This document shows positions 35,069-44,239 of a DNA stretch of 45,327 nucleotides, piece by piece. The number at the start of each line of letters is the position of its first letter. Position 1 is the stretch's first letter. This stretch comes from Bryobacterales bacterium (GTDB lineage Bacteria > Acidobacteriota > Terriglobia > Bryobacterales > UBA6623): positions 1 to 45,327 of the forward strand of contig JAJDZN010000184.1 in assembly GCA_022824585.1 (NCBI GenBank), read 5' to 3'. The position numbers and the translations under genes were made by a program. Under the pieces are notes generated by a model. That model was not told the origin of the DNA. It did not search any database and saw only the letters and a program-made list of their open reading frames with translations.

Positions 35069-36193
35069 CTAGTCCCGAGCGGGTGCGGGCAGCGGCAGTT
35101 GCACGGGGCGCCGCTCGCTCGCCGATATCTTGGCGGCTTCCAGAATCTGCACCGCGTCCACGTTGAGGTCGAGCGCCACGATGTGCTCGAGGGGCTGGCG
35201 GCTGGTCACGCGGTCGATCATGTACCGCACCGGGTGGCTCGCGACGGGTGCCAGCGCCGCGCTCTCTACCGGCGTCGCGGCCCCCCTTCTTGCTTGGATG
35301 GTCAGCGAGTCGCGCGCCAGCGAGAGGCTCCCCTCGTGGCCGAAGACTTCCAGGTGCTGGAAGCCGCGCGGCAAATCCCAACTCGCTTCGAATATGCCCA
35401 CCGCTTCCGGGTAGGTGAGCACGAACACGGCATTGTCCTCTACCTTGGGGAAGCGATCAGGCTGCAAGTGGCTGACCGTGGCGTAGACCTGCTGGGGCAG
35501 GCCCAAGTGCCAGATAGCCCAGGTCGCGCTGTATATCCCAAAATCGACCAGTGCGCCTGCCCCGTTGGCATCGGGATCGGTCAGCCAGTCAAAGAACACC
35601 TTGCGTCGCAGGTCCCTGGGCGCCGGGCCCGAGTTGCCGACAACGCCGTGCAGCCGCCACACCTTGCCGATGGAACCGTCTGATGCCATGCGGCGGAGTT
35701 GGTGGTTCGCAGCCCACCACGCCATCTGGTAGTTGGTCATGACATTGATGCCGTGCCGGGTAGCAAGTTCGCGAATGCCCAGAGCGTCGGCGTAGCTTCC
35801 CGCGAGAGGCTTTTCGAAAATCACGTGGATCCCGAGCGGGGCCAGGAACTCCACAATCTCGAGGTGGCGGTTGTTCTCGACGAAGGCCCACACGATTTCC
35901 GGCCGTGTCTCTTTGACGAAGGCGCGATAGTCCGCCGCGTAGCGGGCGTTGGGCTGAATCTTCTTGGCAGCCTCAACCAAGCCCGGGATGGACTCGGCGA
36001 CGCCCACGAAGTCTGCCTCGTCGACGTCCGAGATTTCGCTTAGCTGGCGCCACGCGTGGCCGTGCCGCAGGCCGATGAAACCGACCTTGGTGGCAGCCGC
36101 GACGGATTCGCTGAACAGGAGTGCCATGCAGGCGACCACGGTGACGGAGCGAAAGTCTCGAGGGGGAAGGCGAAGGCTTAGCACGAGAGCCAT
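35069..36193 (-). CDS. Exported Gfo/Idh/MocA-family oxidoreductase
   Basis: From the ATG at 36193 the protein has 374 residues; the frame extends to 36259. The first 34 residues look like a signal sequence (FRSVTVVACMALLFSESVAA), without a clear twin-arginine pair. The Rossmann part follows: KVGFIGLRHGHAWRQL in place of the usual GxGxxG, then EIVWAFVENNRHLEIVEFL and the Gfo/Idh/MocA signature IFEKPLAGSYADA. The C-terminal half (GALVDFGIYSATWAIWHLG) is the substrate domain. Family members oxidise or reduce sugar derivatives with NAD(P). If it is exported, the cofactor must be pre-bound as in glucose-fructose oxidoreductase. It converges with the sulfatase, with eight bases between them. Confidence 0.88.
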   Translation of the reverse strand: MALVLSLRLPPRDFRSVTVVACMALLFSESVAAATKVGFIGLRHGHAWRQLSEISDVDEADFVGVAESIPGLVEAAKKIQPNARYAADYRAFVKETRPEIVWAFVENNRHLEIVEFLAPLGIHVIFEKPLAGSYADALGIRELATRHGINVMTNYQMAWWAANHQLRRMASDGSIGKVWRLHGVVGNSGPAPRDLRRKVFFDWLTDPDANGAGALVDFGIYSATWAIWHLGLPQQVYATVSHLQPDRFPKVEDNAVFVLTYPEAVGIFEASWDLPRGFQHLEVFGHEGSLSLARDSLTIQARRGAATPVESAALAPVASHPVRYMIDRVTSRQPLEHIVALDLNVDAVQILEAAKISASERRPVQLPLPAPARD

Positions 36194-36450
36194 TTTGGCA
36201 GAGTGCAGCGGCCCGTGCTCCGCGATGTTTGAACTCCCGCTAGGGCGTCGTCCAACCAAGGCCGCAACAGTCGGCTCGGAGAGGTTGCGGCCGCATGCGA
36301 GGGAAGGGACAGGGCAGGACTCGGCCGCGTCGGAGGTGTCGAAGCCTGCGATGGCTCTTTACAAGCCGTGCTGGGCTAAAGACGAGGATTAAGTCTGTGG
36401 CGGGCCACGACAAATCTGAGTGGCAGCATGCCCAAGTAGAATGGAATTCT

Positions 36451-37773
36451 GTGTCAGCCGTCCGCGTGGGAATCATAGGGCTGGGCAACGTGGGCGGCGG
36501 TACCCTGCGTCTGCTGCGCAACAATGCCTCGGAGATCGAGGGCAAGCTCGGCTTTCCGTTGGAAGTCTCCGCGGTGTGCTCGCGTAGCGTGCTGACGAAC
36601 CCGAGCGAAGCTGTCAGCCTGCATCCGAAGGCGCTGCGGACTCCCGACTGGAGGGAGGTCGTGGAGAGCCCTGATGTCGATATCGTCGCCGAGTTGATTG
36701 GCGGTACCGGAAGTGCCAAGCAAATCGTCGAGACTGCCCTGGCAGGCGGCAAGCCGGTGGTCACCGCGAACAAGGAGCTGCTGGCAGAGCAGGGCCCGGA
36801 GATTTGGCAGCGAGCGGCCGGCAACGGCGCCACGCTCGGCATGGAAGCAGCGGTGGCGGGAGGAATTCCCGTCTTGAACGTATTGCGCGAGGGTATCGCG
36901 GGAGATGGCATTGACGCCCTGATCGGAATCCTGAACGGGACATCGAATTACATCCTCACCGAGATCGAGCGGACCGGCGCGGCCTTCGACCAAGTGCTCA
37001 AGGAGGCCCAGGACCTCGGCTACGCCGAAGCCGATCCCAGCGCCGACATCGACGGCTACGACGCGCGGTCCAAGCTGGCGATTTTGGCAGCCATGGCATT
37101 CGGCGAGCAAGTGTCCCCTCGCGACATCCCGCTGCAAGGGATTCGGCGCATCCGCACCATCGACTTCGCCTATGCAGGGCGGCTCGGGCACACGATCCGC
37201 CTGCTCGCGACCGCTCGCCGGGAACCGAACGGATTGCGCTTGGCGGTACGTCCCGCGCTGGTCGAAAGAAACACCATCCTGGCGGGGGTCATGGGCTCCT
37301 ACAACGCCCTGTGGGTGCACGGCCGGGGCGGCGACACGTTCTATTACGGCAAGGGCGCGGGGCCCGATCCGACAGGCGTGGCCGTGGTGAGCGACCTAAT
37401 GGCGGCCGCTCGAGACCTGCGCCAGGCGGGAGGCTCGGTCCAGCGCGTTCAGCCTTTCGGGCACACCAGGCTGTCGCCCCATCGCCCCGTCTCCAGCGGC
37501 ACGGAGGAGCGCCAGTTCTATCTGCGCTTTCGCGTTCGTGATCGGCCCGGAATCCTCGCAGCGCTGGCATCCAAGCTGGCCGAGCAGGGCGTGGGTATCG
37601 AGGCAGTGCTGCAGGAACCCCACTTTGACAAGCAGGACCTGCCCTTTGTAGCGACCTTGGAACCGGCGAGGAGAGCGGCTGTCGAGAAGGCGGTCGAGAC
37701 AATCAAGGGATTGGATTTCTTGGTGGACGAGCCACTCGCGCTGACTCTGGAGCCAACCTTGGCGGCGGCGTGA
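36451..37773 (+). CDS. hom: Homoserine dehydrogenase
   Basis: The 440-residue enzyme reduces aspartate semialdehyde to homoserine on the way to threonine and methionine. The GTG at 36451 gives VSAVRVGIIGLGNVGGGTLR, the NAD(P)-binding start typical of the family. ELIGGTGSAKQIVETALAGG, VTANKELLAEQGPE, NGTSNYILTEIE and the catalytic-lysine segment DIDGYDARSKLAILAAMAFG follow. A C-terminal ACT domain (LRFRVRDRPGILAALASKLA) suggests feedback control by an amino acid such as threonine. The frame runs back to 36295 without family similarity. It is followed by an aldolase gene 70 bases away; thrB and thrC are not in the window. Confidence 0.96.
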   Translation: MSAVRVGIIGLGNVGGGTLRLLRNNASEIEGKLGFPLEVSAVCSRSVLTNPSEAVSLHPKALRTPDWREVVESPDVDIVAELIGGTGSAKQIVETALAGGKPVVTANKELLAEQGPEIWQRAAGNGATLGMEAAVAGGIPVLNVLREGIAGDGIDALIGILNGTSNYILTEIERTGAAFDQVLKEAQDLGYAEADPSADIDGYDARSKLAILAAMAFGEQVSPRDIPLQGIRRIRTIDFAYAGRLGHTIRLLATARREPNGLRLAVRPALVERNTILAGVMGSYNALWVHGRGGDTFYYGKGAGPDPTGVAVVSDLMAAARDLRQAGGSVQRVQPFGHTRLSPHRPVSSGTEERQFYLRFRVRDRPGILAALASKLAEQGVGIEAVLQEPHFDKQDLPFVATLEPARRAAVEKAVETIKGLDFLVDEPLALTLEPTLAAA

Positions 37774-37843
37774 GCGGGCCTTCGCCCACCTATGACTGCG
37801 CCCGTCGCAGCCTGAGCCGCTCGACGGCAGGAGACGAGGAAAC

Positions 37844-38641
37844 ATGCCCACAAGATCTATCGGAAAGAGCCTGCGCCTGCGGCGCATCCTAAGGCGCGGA
37901 CGCGCGGTCGTTGTTGCGATGGACCACGGCAACGCCGCGGGCGCGGTGCCGGGCCTCGAACGGCCGGCCGGGCTCGTGGGGCAGCTTGCGCCTGCCGGCG
38001 CGGACGCCATCTTGGTGACGCCGGGCGTCTTGGAGCAGGTCTGCGAGCACGTCGGCGAGCTTGCGATCCTGCTGCGCATCGATGGCTGCGTCAGCTCGCT
38101 GGGCGGCGGACCGATGCGCCTCTACGTGGATGTCGAGCAAGCCGTTTCGCTCGGAGCCGACGCCGTGGTGGTAAATGCCACGCTCGGAGCGGACTTCGAG
38201 AGCGATGAACTCGAAAAGGTCGGTTCGGTCGCCAGCGAGAGTCGTTGCTGGGGCATGCCGTTGGTCGCCGAGATGCTCAGCCAAGGCATGATGGCCAATC
38301 ACATGGACATGTCCGGCCAGGGGGGCGACCTTCTGCCCCCAGACATCGACGACGACGTCACGCTGGCATGCCGCATGGGGGCGGAGCTCGGTTCGGACGC
38401 GATCAAGACGCGCTACTCGGGCAGCGTCAGCGGCTTCCGCAAGAGCATTGATGCGTGCGGGGTGCCCGTGCTGGTGGCCGGCGGGCCTCGTCGCGGGCCG
38501 GGGCTGGACGGCACTCTGGAGACGGTCTCCGAAGTCATGGAAGCAGGTGCTTCCGGTGTTATATTCGGCCGACAGATCTGGCAGTATGCCGAACCTGCCG
38601 AGGCCGTCGCAGCGGTCGCGCGCCTCGTGCACGCGGAATAG
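37844..38641 (+). CDS. DhnA-type class I aldolase, possible ADH synthase
   Basis: The 265-residue protein belongs to the DeoC/FbaB (DhnA) superfamily: VVVAMDHGNAAGAVPGLERP, LRIDGCVSSLG, VVVNATLGADFESDELEKVG and the Schiff-base lysine segment ELGSDAIKTRYSGSVSGF. The phosphate-binding end is VLVAGGPRRGPGLDGTLETV and GVIFGRQIWQY. The family includes class I fructose-bisphosphate aldolase, LsrF and 2-amino-3,7-dideoxy-heptulosonate (ADH) synthase. ADH synthase uses aspartate semialdehyde, the substrate of the adjacent hom product. ADH synthase is therefore an attractive but unproven call. The ATG is preceded by AGGAG at 37829-37833. It is 11 bases upstream of the hydrolase gene. Confidence 0.85.
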   Translation: MPTRSIGKSLRLRRILRRGRAVVVAMDHGNAAGAVPGLERPAGLVGQLAPAGADAILVTPGVLEQVCEHVGELAILLRIDGCVSSLGGGPMRLYVDVEQAVSLGADAVVVNATLGADFESDELEKVGSVASESRCWGMPLVAEMLSQGMMANHMDMSGQGGDLLPPDIDDDVTLACRMGAELGSDAIKTRYSGSVSGFRKSIDACGVPVLVAGGPRRGPGLDGTLETVSEVMEAGASGVIFGRQIWQYAEPAEAVAAVARLVHAE

Positions 38642-38652
38642 AATAAGCGACG

Positions 38653-40767
38653 ATGGCGGCCCCGTACCGGCGGGCGCTAGAATCTCGAATCGTGCCTGCA
38701 AGCCTCCTAAGCCGACGCGAACTGGCCGCCTTGGCGGCCTCCGGCTGGCTCGTGCCGGCAGCGGGTCAATCGCAGTTCGGCTGGATGCTGTGGGAGTTCT
38801 TCCGGGAGTACCTGCGGCTGCTAGACGAGCGCCGGTCGGACCAACTGGCCCGCTTGGAATCGGCAGAGGAGTTCGCGGCCCTGAGCGGCAAGGTGCGCAC
38901 CGAGCTGGGGCGGATGTGGGGGGAGTTTCCCGCCCGCACGCCTCTGAACGCCAAGCAGATCGGAACCATCGATGCCGGCGACCACCGGATCGAACGGATC
39001 GTGTTCGAGAGCCGTCCCGGCTTTCACGTCACGGCGAACCTGTATCGCCCGCACGGGCCGTCCGCGAAGGTGCCCGCGATCATTTTCCCGTGTGGTCATG
39101 GCAGCGCCGGCAAGGCGTCAGCGACCTACCAGCTGTTCTCTGCCCTCATGGCGCGCAATGGCATCGCTGTGCTCACTTGGGACCCGCTTGGCCAGGGAGA
39201 GCGCCACCAGTACGTGGACGCCGCCACTGGCCGGACTCGCTTCCGGGCAGGCACGGGGGAGCACCGGATATTGGGCGACCGCTGCTACTTGGTCGGCGAG
39301 AACCTGATGCAGTACAGGGTGTGGGACTGCATCCGTGCCCTGGACTACCTTGAGTCGCGCCAAGAGATCGAGTCCGAGCGCATCGGCATCGCCGGCCAGT
39401 CCGGCGGGGGGATGGTAACCCTGCAATTCGCCGGATTCGAGGACCGCCTCAAGGCGGCTTTCGTCAGTTGCGCGGTCGCCAGTTTCCGAGCCAAGAGCGA
39501 GGCCTTGTTGATCGCGGATCCCGAACAGGTGCTGTACGGGACCCTCAGGGCCGGCATCGACCATCCCGAGCTGCTGGCGGCATTCGCTCCGAGACCGCTG
39601 ATGATCGGGGCCGCCAAGCGGGACTACGTGCCCATCGACGGCGCGCGTCGCACACACGCCGAGCTAACGAGCGTGTACGAGAAGCTCGCGGCTCCGGAGC
39701 AGCTGCACTTGGTAGAGACAGACGACACGCACGGAATGAACCGCGAGCTGCGCGAGGCGGCCGCGTCGTTCTTCCTCGCGACCTTGGCGGGAGAGGAACG
39801 CGCTGTCTCCGAGGGAGACTCCCAGCCGCGCCAGCCGGGCGAGCTGGCCTGCACGGAATCGGGGCAGGTCGCGGTCTCACTGCAGTCGAAGAGCGTGGCC
39901 GATCTCTGCGCGGGTAAGGCGGATGCCATCGAGCCCAGTTTCGAGCTGCCGCGCAGCGACAGCGAATTCGGTGTCTACCAGAGCCTCATCGCCAACCGCG
40001 TCAAGGATGTGACCCGAGTGGGCTCGTTCAAGGCCGAGTTTGGGATCGAAGTGCCGACGCGGTTCCTTGACGCCGGCGTTTACGCCAAGGGCGCGGTGTT
40101 CTTGGTCGCGGAGCAGGGCAAGGACCACCCGATCGTGCAACGGTACCTGATCGATGCCGTGGTGGCCGCGAACCACAGCGTGTACGGCTTGGACTTGCGC
40201 GGTTGGGGTGCCAGCAGACCAGTCATGCCGGAATTGGAAGTGGGCTTCGAATGGGACGACTTCCTCGCCTACCGGAGCTTGGAACTGGGCCGTCCGCTGT
40301 TCGGGCAGCGCCTAAAAGACCTCTTGGCTACCGCGCCGAGACTGACCAAGCGGCGCGAGTGGATCGTGATCGGGGTCGGGATCGGAGGCCTTGTCGCGGC
40401 GCACGCTGCGGTTCTTGACCCGCGCATCTCAGGCGTGGTGAGCGTCCAAGCGCCGATCTCGTATCGGTCCATGCTTGACGACCCCGAATCCACCCTGCCG
40501 GTGAGCAGCCTGCTGCCGGGGGTGTTGGGGCAGTACGAAGTGCGCGATGTCTATGCCGCGGTCGCGCCGCGCCCGCTGCTGATCGTGAATCCGCAGGACG
40601 CGCGCCGTCGCACGGTCGCGCGCGAGCAAGCCCAGGCCGAGTGCGCCTGGGTCCGGGATATGTACGATGCGCTGGAGTCAGTCGAGTCGCTGCGCGTCGA
40701 ATCCGGCCTGGGCCGGACGGAAGTGCGCGCGCTGGTCGGGGATTGGCTGAGCTCGCTGGCCGGCTGA
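38653..40767 (+). CDS. Tandem alpha/beta hydrolase, second domain without nucleophile
   Basis: The 704-residue protein has two alpha/beta-hydrolase domains in one chain. The first (about 70-380) resembles acetyl-xylan-esterase or dienelactone-hydrolase-type enzymes: VPAIIFPCGHGSAGK, TWDPLGQGERHQY, the elbow GIAGQSGGGMV with Ser250, and a C-terminal histidine in DDTHGMN. The second (about 460-704) repeats the fold (VYGLDLRGWGASRPVMPELE), but its elbow reads G574-V-G-I-G, with Gly576 in place of the nucleophile Ser. Residues about 14-37 (LLSRRELAALAASGWLVPAA) resemble a Tat signal, so a GTG at 38692 may be the true start and the protein may be exported. Substrate unknown. It converges with guaA. 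Confidence 0.86.
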   Translation: MAAPYRRALESRIVPASLLSRRELAALAASGWLVPAAGQSQFGWMLWEFFREYLRLLDERRSDQLARLESAEEFAALSGKVRTELGRMWGEFPARTPLNAKQIGTIDAGDHRIERIVFESRPGFHVTANLYRPHGPSAKVPAIIFPCGHGSAGKASATYQLFSALMARNGIAVLTWDPLGQGERHQYVDAATGRTRFRAGTGEHRILGDRCYLVGENLMQYRVWDCIRALDYLESRQEIESERIGIAGQSGGGMVTLQFAGFEDRLKAAFVSCAVASFRAKSEALLIADPEQVLYGTLRAGIDHPELLAAFAPRPLMIGAAKRDYVPIDGARRTHAELTSVYEKLAAPEQLHLVETDDTHGMNRELREAAASFFLATLAGEERAVSEGDSQPRQPGELACTESGQVAVSLQSKSVADLCAGKADAIEPSFELPRSDSEFGVYQSLIANRVKDVTRVGSFKAEFGIEVPTRFLDAGVYAKGAVFLVAEQGKDHPIVQRYLIDAVVAANHSVYGLDLRGWGASRPVMPELEVGFEWDDFLAYRSLELGRPLFGQRLKDLLATAPRLTKRREWIVIGVGIGGLVAAHAAVLDPRISGVVSVQAPISYRSMLDDPESTLPVSSLLPGVLGQYEVRDVYAAVAPRPLLIVNPQDARRRTVAREQAQAECAWVRDMYDALESVESLRVESGLGRTEVRALVGDWLSSLAG

Positions 40768-40782
40768 AGGCAGCGGGGCCTT

Positions 40783-42657
40783 TCATTCCCACTCGATCGT
40801 CGATGGCGGCTTGTGCGATATGTCGTACACGACGGCGTGGATCCCCTCGATCGAGGCTAGCCGGTCGGCCAAGGCCAATAGGCCAGGTATAGGGAGTTCG
40901 GCGACCGATGCGGTCATGCCGTCGACCGAGACGACTGGCCGCAGGGCTACCGTCTCCCCGTCGCCTTGCCCCCAAGGCAAGAGTACCACCGGGCACTGCC
41001 AGACCTGGTCGTAGAGGCCCTCGCCGCGCAGGTAATCCGTGACGGCGCGGTCCGCAGTCTGCAGCAGTCTGACCCGCTCGGGCGTCAATGTCGCTGGCCG
41101 AATGCCCCACTGCCGGGGCTCGATCTCTTGCGGCGCCAGGCAGGCTACGACACGGTTGGTGTGGCGAAACTCGTTCGTGATGGCGGTCGAGAGCGGCAGC
41201 AGCCGCGCGAAGTCAATCTCGCCTCCGTGCAGGACGGTGAGCTGTGCGTAGCTCCGGCTGTCGCCTTGGACTCCCACGCTCCGAATGGGAAGCAGGAAGG
41301 CGGAATAGCCTGCTTGCTCTGCAACCGCGGCGATGCCCGAATCCGGCACGGCTCCCTCTGTCGCGGAAGCGCATAGGCAGCGGATCGCCAAGCCGGGGCC
41401 GGGGAAGGGATGCCGGTCGAGCAGCCTGGCCGGCAGGCCCAGGGAGCGACCGATCTCGCGAACTTCGTCCTTGTAGAACTCGCTCAGCGGCTCGAGCACG
41501 CGCCCTTGCACGAGCAGCTCTTGAATGCGCTCGACTCGGTTGTGATGCGTCTTGATCACGTCGGCGGCCTGCGTGCCGCCGGACTCGATGGTGTCGGGAT
41601 AGATGGTGCCTTGCCCGAGCATCCAGTCTTGGCTGGCGTAGCGGTCGTCCCCGAGGATCTGGTCTTGGACATCTACGAATGCCTGTCCGATGATTGCCCG
41701 CTTGGTCTCGGGATCGGTGACGCCCTGAAGTCGCCCCATGAACAGGTCCGCGGCGCGAAACACCCGCAGCTTTCCTAGCTCCAGGTCCCGGAAGGCACTC
41801 TCGATCTCGTCTGTCTCGCGGTCGCGCATGAAACCGGTGTCGACGTACACCGCTTCGACTCGCTCAGAGCCTAGGGACCGAACTACGAGGGCGTAGGCTA
41901 CCGTGGAGTCCACGCCTCCGCTGAGAAATAGCAGGACCCGTCGGTCCCCGGCCCATTCCTTGATCTTCTGCAGCAACCCTTGCACGCGGTTCTGAGGCTG
42001 CCAGTCCATCGCGCAGTCGCAGGCGTTGCCTAAGAAGTTGCGCAGCATCGTGGAGCCGTTGTGCGTGTGGACGACTTCCGGGTGGAATTGCAGCCCATAG
42101 ACGCGAAGCGCCTCGTGCCCCATCGCCGCGACCTCGCATTCGTCCGTGCCGGCCAGAATGGCAAAGCCGTCCGGCGGGCGGGCTACGTGGTCGCCATGGC
42201 TCATCCACACCTGCTGCTCAGGGAGCATCCCCTCGAACAGCACGCCATCGACCCGGAGTTGAAGCGTCGCGCTGCCGAACTCGTGCGTATCGCCGCGCTC
42301 GACCCTGCCGCCGAGATAGCGGGCGATCAGTTGGTGGCCGTAGCAGATGCCGAGCATCGGCTTGCCCAGTGCGAACAGCCCTGCCTGGGGCTGCGGGCTG
42401 GCCTCGTCGAACACGCTGGAGGGACCGCCGGAGAGAACGATCCCGGCGTGTTCACGCAACAAATCGGGATCTACGCCTACTGGGAAGATCTCGGCATAGA
42501 CACCGAGTTCCCGCACCTTGCGCGCGATCAGGTGGCAGTACTGCCCGCCTGAGTCAAGGACCGCGATTCGCCCCATGTTCCGCAGGGTCACCGGCCCGTT
42601 AGGATCACATTCGGAAACCGGACCGCTCCAAGCTTCCATTGTTGCACCCTCGGCCAT
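40783..42657 (-). CDS. guaA: GMP synthase (glutamine-hydrolysing), long form
   Basis: The enzyme converts XMP to GMP. From the ATG at 42657 it has 624 residues; ATGs at 42639 and 42576 are alternatives (the last gives MGRIAVLDSGGQY). The class I amidotransferase domain has the Cys elbow GKPMLGICYGHQLIARYLGG and the His-Glu motif LQFHPEVVHTHNG. The ATP-pyrophosphatase domain has LLFLSGGVDSTVAY and RHPFPGPGLAIR. The C-terminal domain contains SVGVQGDSRSYAQL and ends SHKPPSTIEWE, with an insertion, so it resembles the eukaryotic-type GMPS rather than the 525-residue Escherichia type. A frame open to 43110 crosses into the sulfatase gene and is not real. It is 23 bases from that gene's stop. Confidence 0.93.
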   Translation of the reverse strand: MAEGATMEAWSGPVSECDPNGPVTLRNMGRIAVLDSGGQYCHLIARKVRELGVYAEIFPVGVDPDLLREHAGIVLSGGPSSVFDEASPQPQAGLFALGKPMLGICYGHQLIARYLGGRVERGDTHEFGSATLQLRVDGVLFEGMLPEQQVWMSHGDHVARPPDGFAILAGTDECEVAAMGHEALRVYGLQFHPEVVHTHNGSTMLRNFLGNACDCAMDWQPQNRVQGLLQKIKEWAGDRRVLLFLSGGVDSTVAYALVVRSLGSERVEAVYVDTGFMRDRETDEIESAFRDLELGKLRVFRAADLFMGRLQGVTDPETKRAIIGQAFVDVQDQILGDDRYASQDWMLGQGTIYPDTIESGGTQAADVIKTHHNRVERIQELLVQGRVLEPLSEFYKDEVREIGRSLGLPARLLDRHPFPGPGLAIRCLCASATEGAVPDSGIAAVAEQAGYSAFLLPIRSVGVQGDSRSYAQLTVLHGGEIDFARLLPLSTAITNEFRHTNRVVACLAPQEIEPRQWGIRPATLTPERVRLLQTADRAVTDYLRGEGLYDQVWQCPVVLLPWGQGDGETVALRPVVSVDGMTASVAELPIPGLLALADRLASIEGIHAVVYDISHKPPSTIEWE

Positions 42658-42680
42658 CGCACCCGTCGCGGCCGTTGCCG

Positions 42681-44180
42681 TCAGCGACGCTTGCCGGCGG
42701 GGTTGGGGCGATGCCGGATCGGCACGTTGGCTTCGATCCACGCGTTCAGCTTGACTCTCAGGCTCTCCGCGGTGGCGGCCTCTCGGCGCACTAGGTCTTC
42801 GCTCTCGCCGAGATCGCCCTGAAGTCTGTACAGCTCCAGGCGGGGCGGGTCGTAGAATTCGAGCAGCTTGTAGCCTCCCAAGAGAATCGCCGCGCCGGGC
42901 GCTTGCGCCTGAGGGCTGTAGTGCGGGTAGTACCAGACCAACTCGCGAGGTGCCCACGGGCCGCCGTCGATGAGCGGGCCGAGGCTGCGGCCGGCAAGAT
43001 GGTCGAAGCTGCCGGGCGCGAGCCCCGCGACTTCCGCTATGAACGGGAAAAGATCGGCGTTGGTGACGGGCGTGCGCACCACACTGCCCGGAGTCCCGTG
43101 TCCGGGCCACCGCACGATGAGCGGCACGCGAATCCCGCCCTCGTACAGATGCCCCTTGCCGGCCCGCAGGGGAGCGTTCGAGGTGACAGAATCGAGGCCG
43201 CCGTTGTCGGATGCCAAGATCACCACCGTGCGGTTCGCGACACCCGTCGCCTCGAGCCGGTCGAGAATCTGGCCGACGCTTGTATCGACCGACTCGACCA
43301 TGGCGGCGTAGACAGGATTGCCGCCGGATGGGGACGCAGCGATCTTGCGACGGTACTTGCGCACCAACCGGTCCGGTGCCTGCAGAGGCGTGTGGACCGC
43401 GTAGTGGGACAGGTACAGAAAGAAGGGCCGATCGCGGTTCTGCTCGACGAACTGGAGCGCTTCGTCGGTCAGCCGGCTGGTCAGATATTCGCCCTCGCTA
43501 CTGGCCGACAGATCGAGGTTGGGCATGTCGGGATTCCACGCTTGGCCGGGCTTGCGGTACGGGAAGAAATAGCTGGCCGGGCTGCCATGAGTGTGCCCGG
43601 CGACGTTCAGGTCGAAGCCTTGCGAGAGCGGCCAATGAGCTTCGGCTCCCAAGTGCCACTTGCCGATGCTGGCCGACACGTATCCGGCAGTCCCGAGCGC
43701 CTCGGCGATCGTGACGAGCTCGTGTCTGAGGTACATCAAGTCCGCAGGCGGCAAAATGGCGCTATCGGCGGGATGGCGGTGGCGTCCAATCGCGGTGATA
43801 TGCCCGGTGAAGCCGACCCGTCCGGGATGTTGGCCGGTCAAGAGCGCCGCTCGGCTCGGAGAGCAGACCGGGCAGTTGGAATATGCCTGCGTGAAGCGCG
43901 CGCCTTCAGCCGCCAGCGCGTCGATCCGAGGCGTCTCGTAGAGATCGGACCCTTGGCAGCCGAGGTCTCGCCAGCCTAGGTCGTCGACCAACACCAGCAC
44001 CACGTTGAGCGGCGAGGCGGAAGCTGCGGGACCCGCGGCGCCGGCTGCCGTGGCCGCCAGCAGTGCGCAGCCGACGAGCGGTGCGATCGCTCGCCAGTGC
44101 CTGGGGACTCCGATTCCCCGGCGGGCGTGCGGCATGTTGACCGGTCCCTGCTCTGCGGCTAGCGCGGCGGGTTCAGGCAT
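42681..44180 (-). CDS. Secreted sulfatase (Cys type)
   Basis: The 499-residue precursor has a long basic N-terminus, then a hydrophobic signal core (about 31-50, AIAPLVGCALLAATAAGAAG). The core motifs are VVLVLVDDLGWRDLGCQGSD and the maturation site C106-S-P-S-R110 (NCPVCSPSRAALLTGQHP), followed by SIGKWHLGAEAHWPLSQGFD, VILASDNGGL and GIRVPLIVRWPG. It fits arylsulfatase-like enzymes of the polysaccharide sulfatase groups. The ATG at 44180 has AGGAG seven bases upstream (44192-44188) and is preferred; an ATG at 44135 would give a shorter signal sequence. It is divergent from groES and lies just upstream of guaA, probably sharing a promoter region with neither function in common. Confidence 0.92.
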   Translation of the reverse strand: MPEPAALAAEQGPVNMPHARRGIGVPRHWRAIAPLVGCALLAATAAGAAGPAASASPLNVVLVLVDDLGWRDLGCQGSDLYETPRIDALAAEGARFTQAYSNCPVCSPSRAALLTGQHPGRVGFTGHITAIGRHRHPADSAILPPADLMYLRHELVTIAEALGTAGYVSASIGKWHLGAEAHWPLSQGFDLNVAGHTHGSPASYFFPYRKPGQAWNPDMPNLDLSASSEGEYLTSRLTDEALQFVEQNRDRPFFLYLSHYAVHTPLQAPDRLVRKYRRKIAASPSGGNPVYAAMVESVDTSVGQILDRLEATGVANRTVVILASDNGGLDSVTSNAPLRAGKGHLYEGGIRVPLIVRWPGHGTPGSVVRTPVTNADLFPFIAEVAGLAPGSFDHLAGRSLGPLIDGGPWAPRELVWYYPHYSPQAQAPGAAILLGGYKLLEFYDPPRLELYRLQGDLGESEDLVRREAATAESLRVKLNAWIEANVPIRHRPNPAGKRR

Positions 44181-44214
44181 TGCATCGCTCCTGCTGCTTC
44201 CGCTATCATAGGGC

Positions 44215-44236
44215 CATCGGGGCGCATGCTCCGATG
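44215..44236. promoter_or_regulatory. Palindromic element upstream of groES
   Basis: CATCGG at 44215-44220 is matched by CCGATG at 44231-44236; inner pairs extend the stem with one wobble. It lies between the divergent sulfatase and groES starts, next to a heat-shock-like promoter. It is not the CIRCE sequence, so an HrcA site is not supported. Confidence 0.4.
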
Positions 44237-44239
44237 TGC

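Noticed and set aside
42658..43110. 775-residue version of the GMP synthase
   Set aside because: The extra part overlaps the sulfatase gene in another frame and has no similarity to GuaA.
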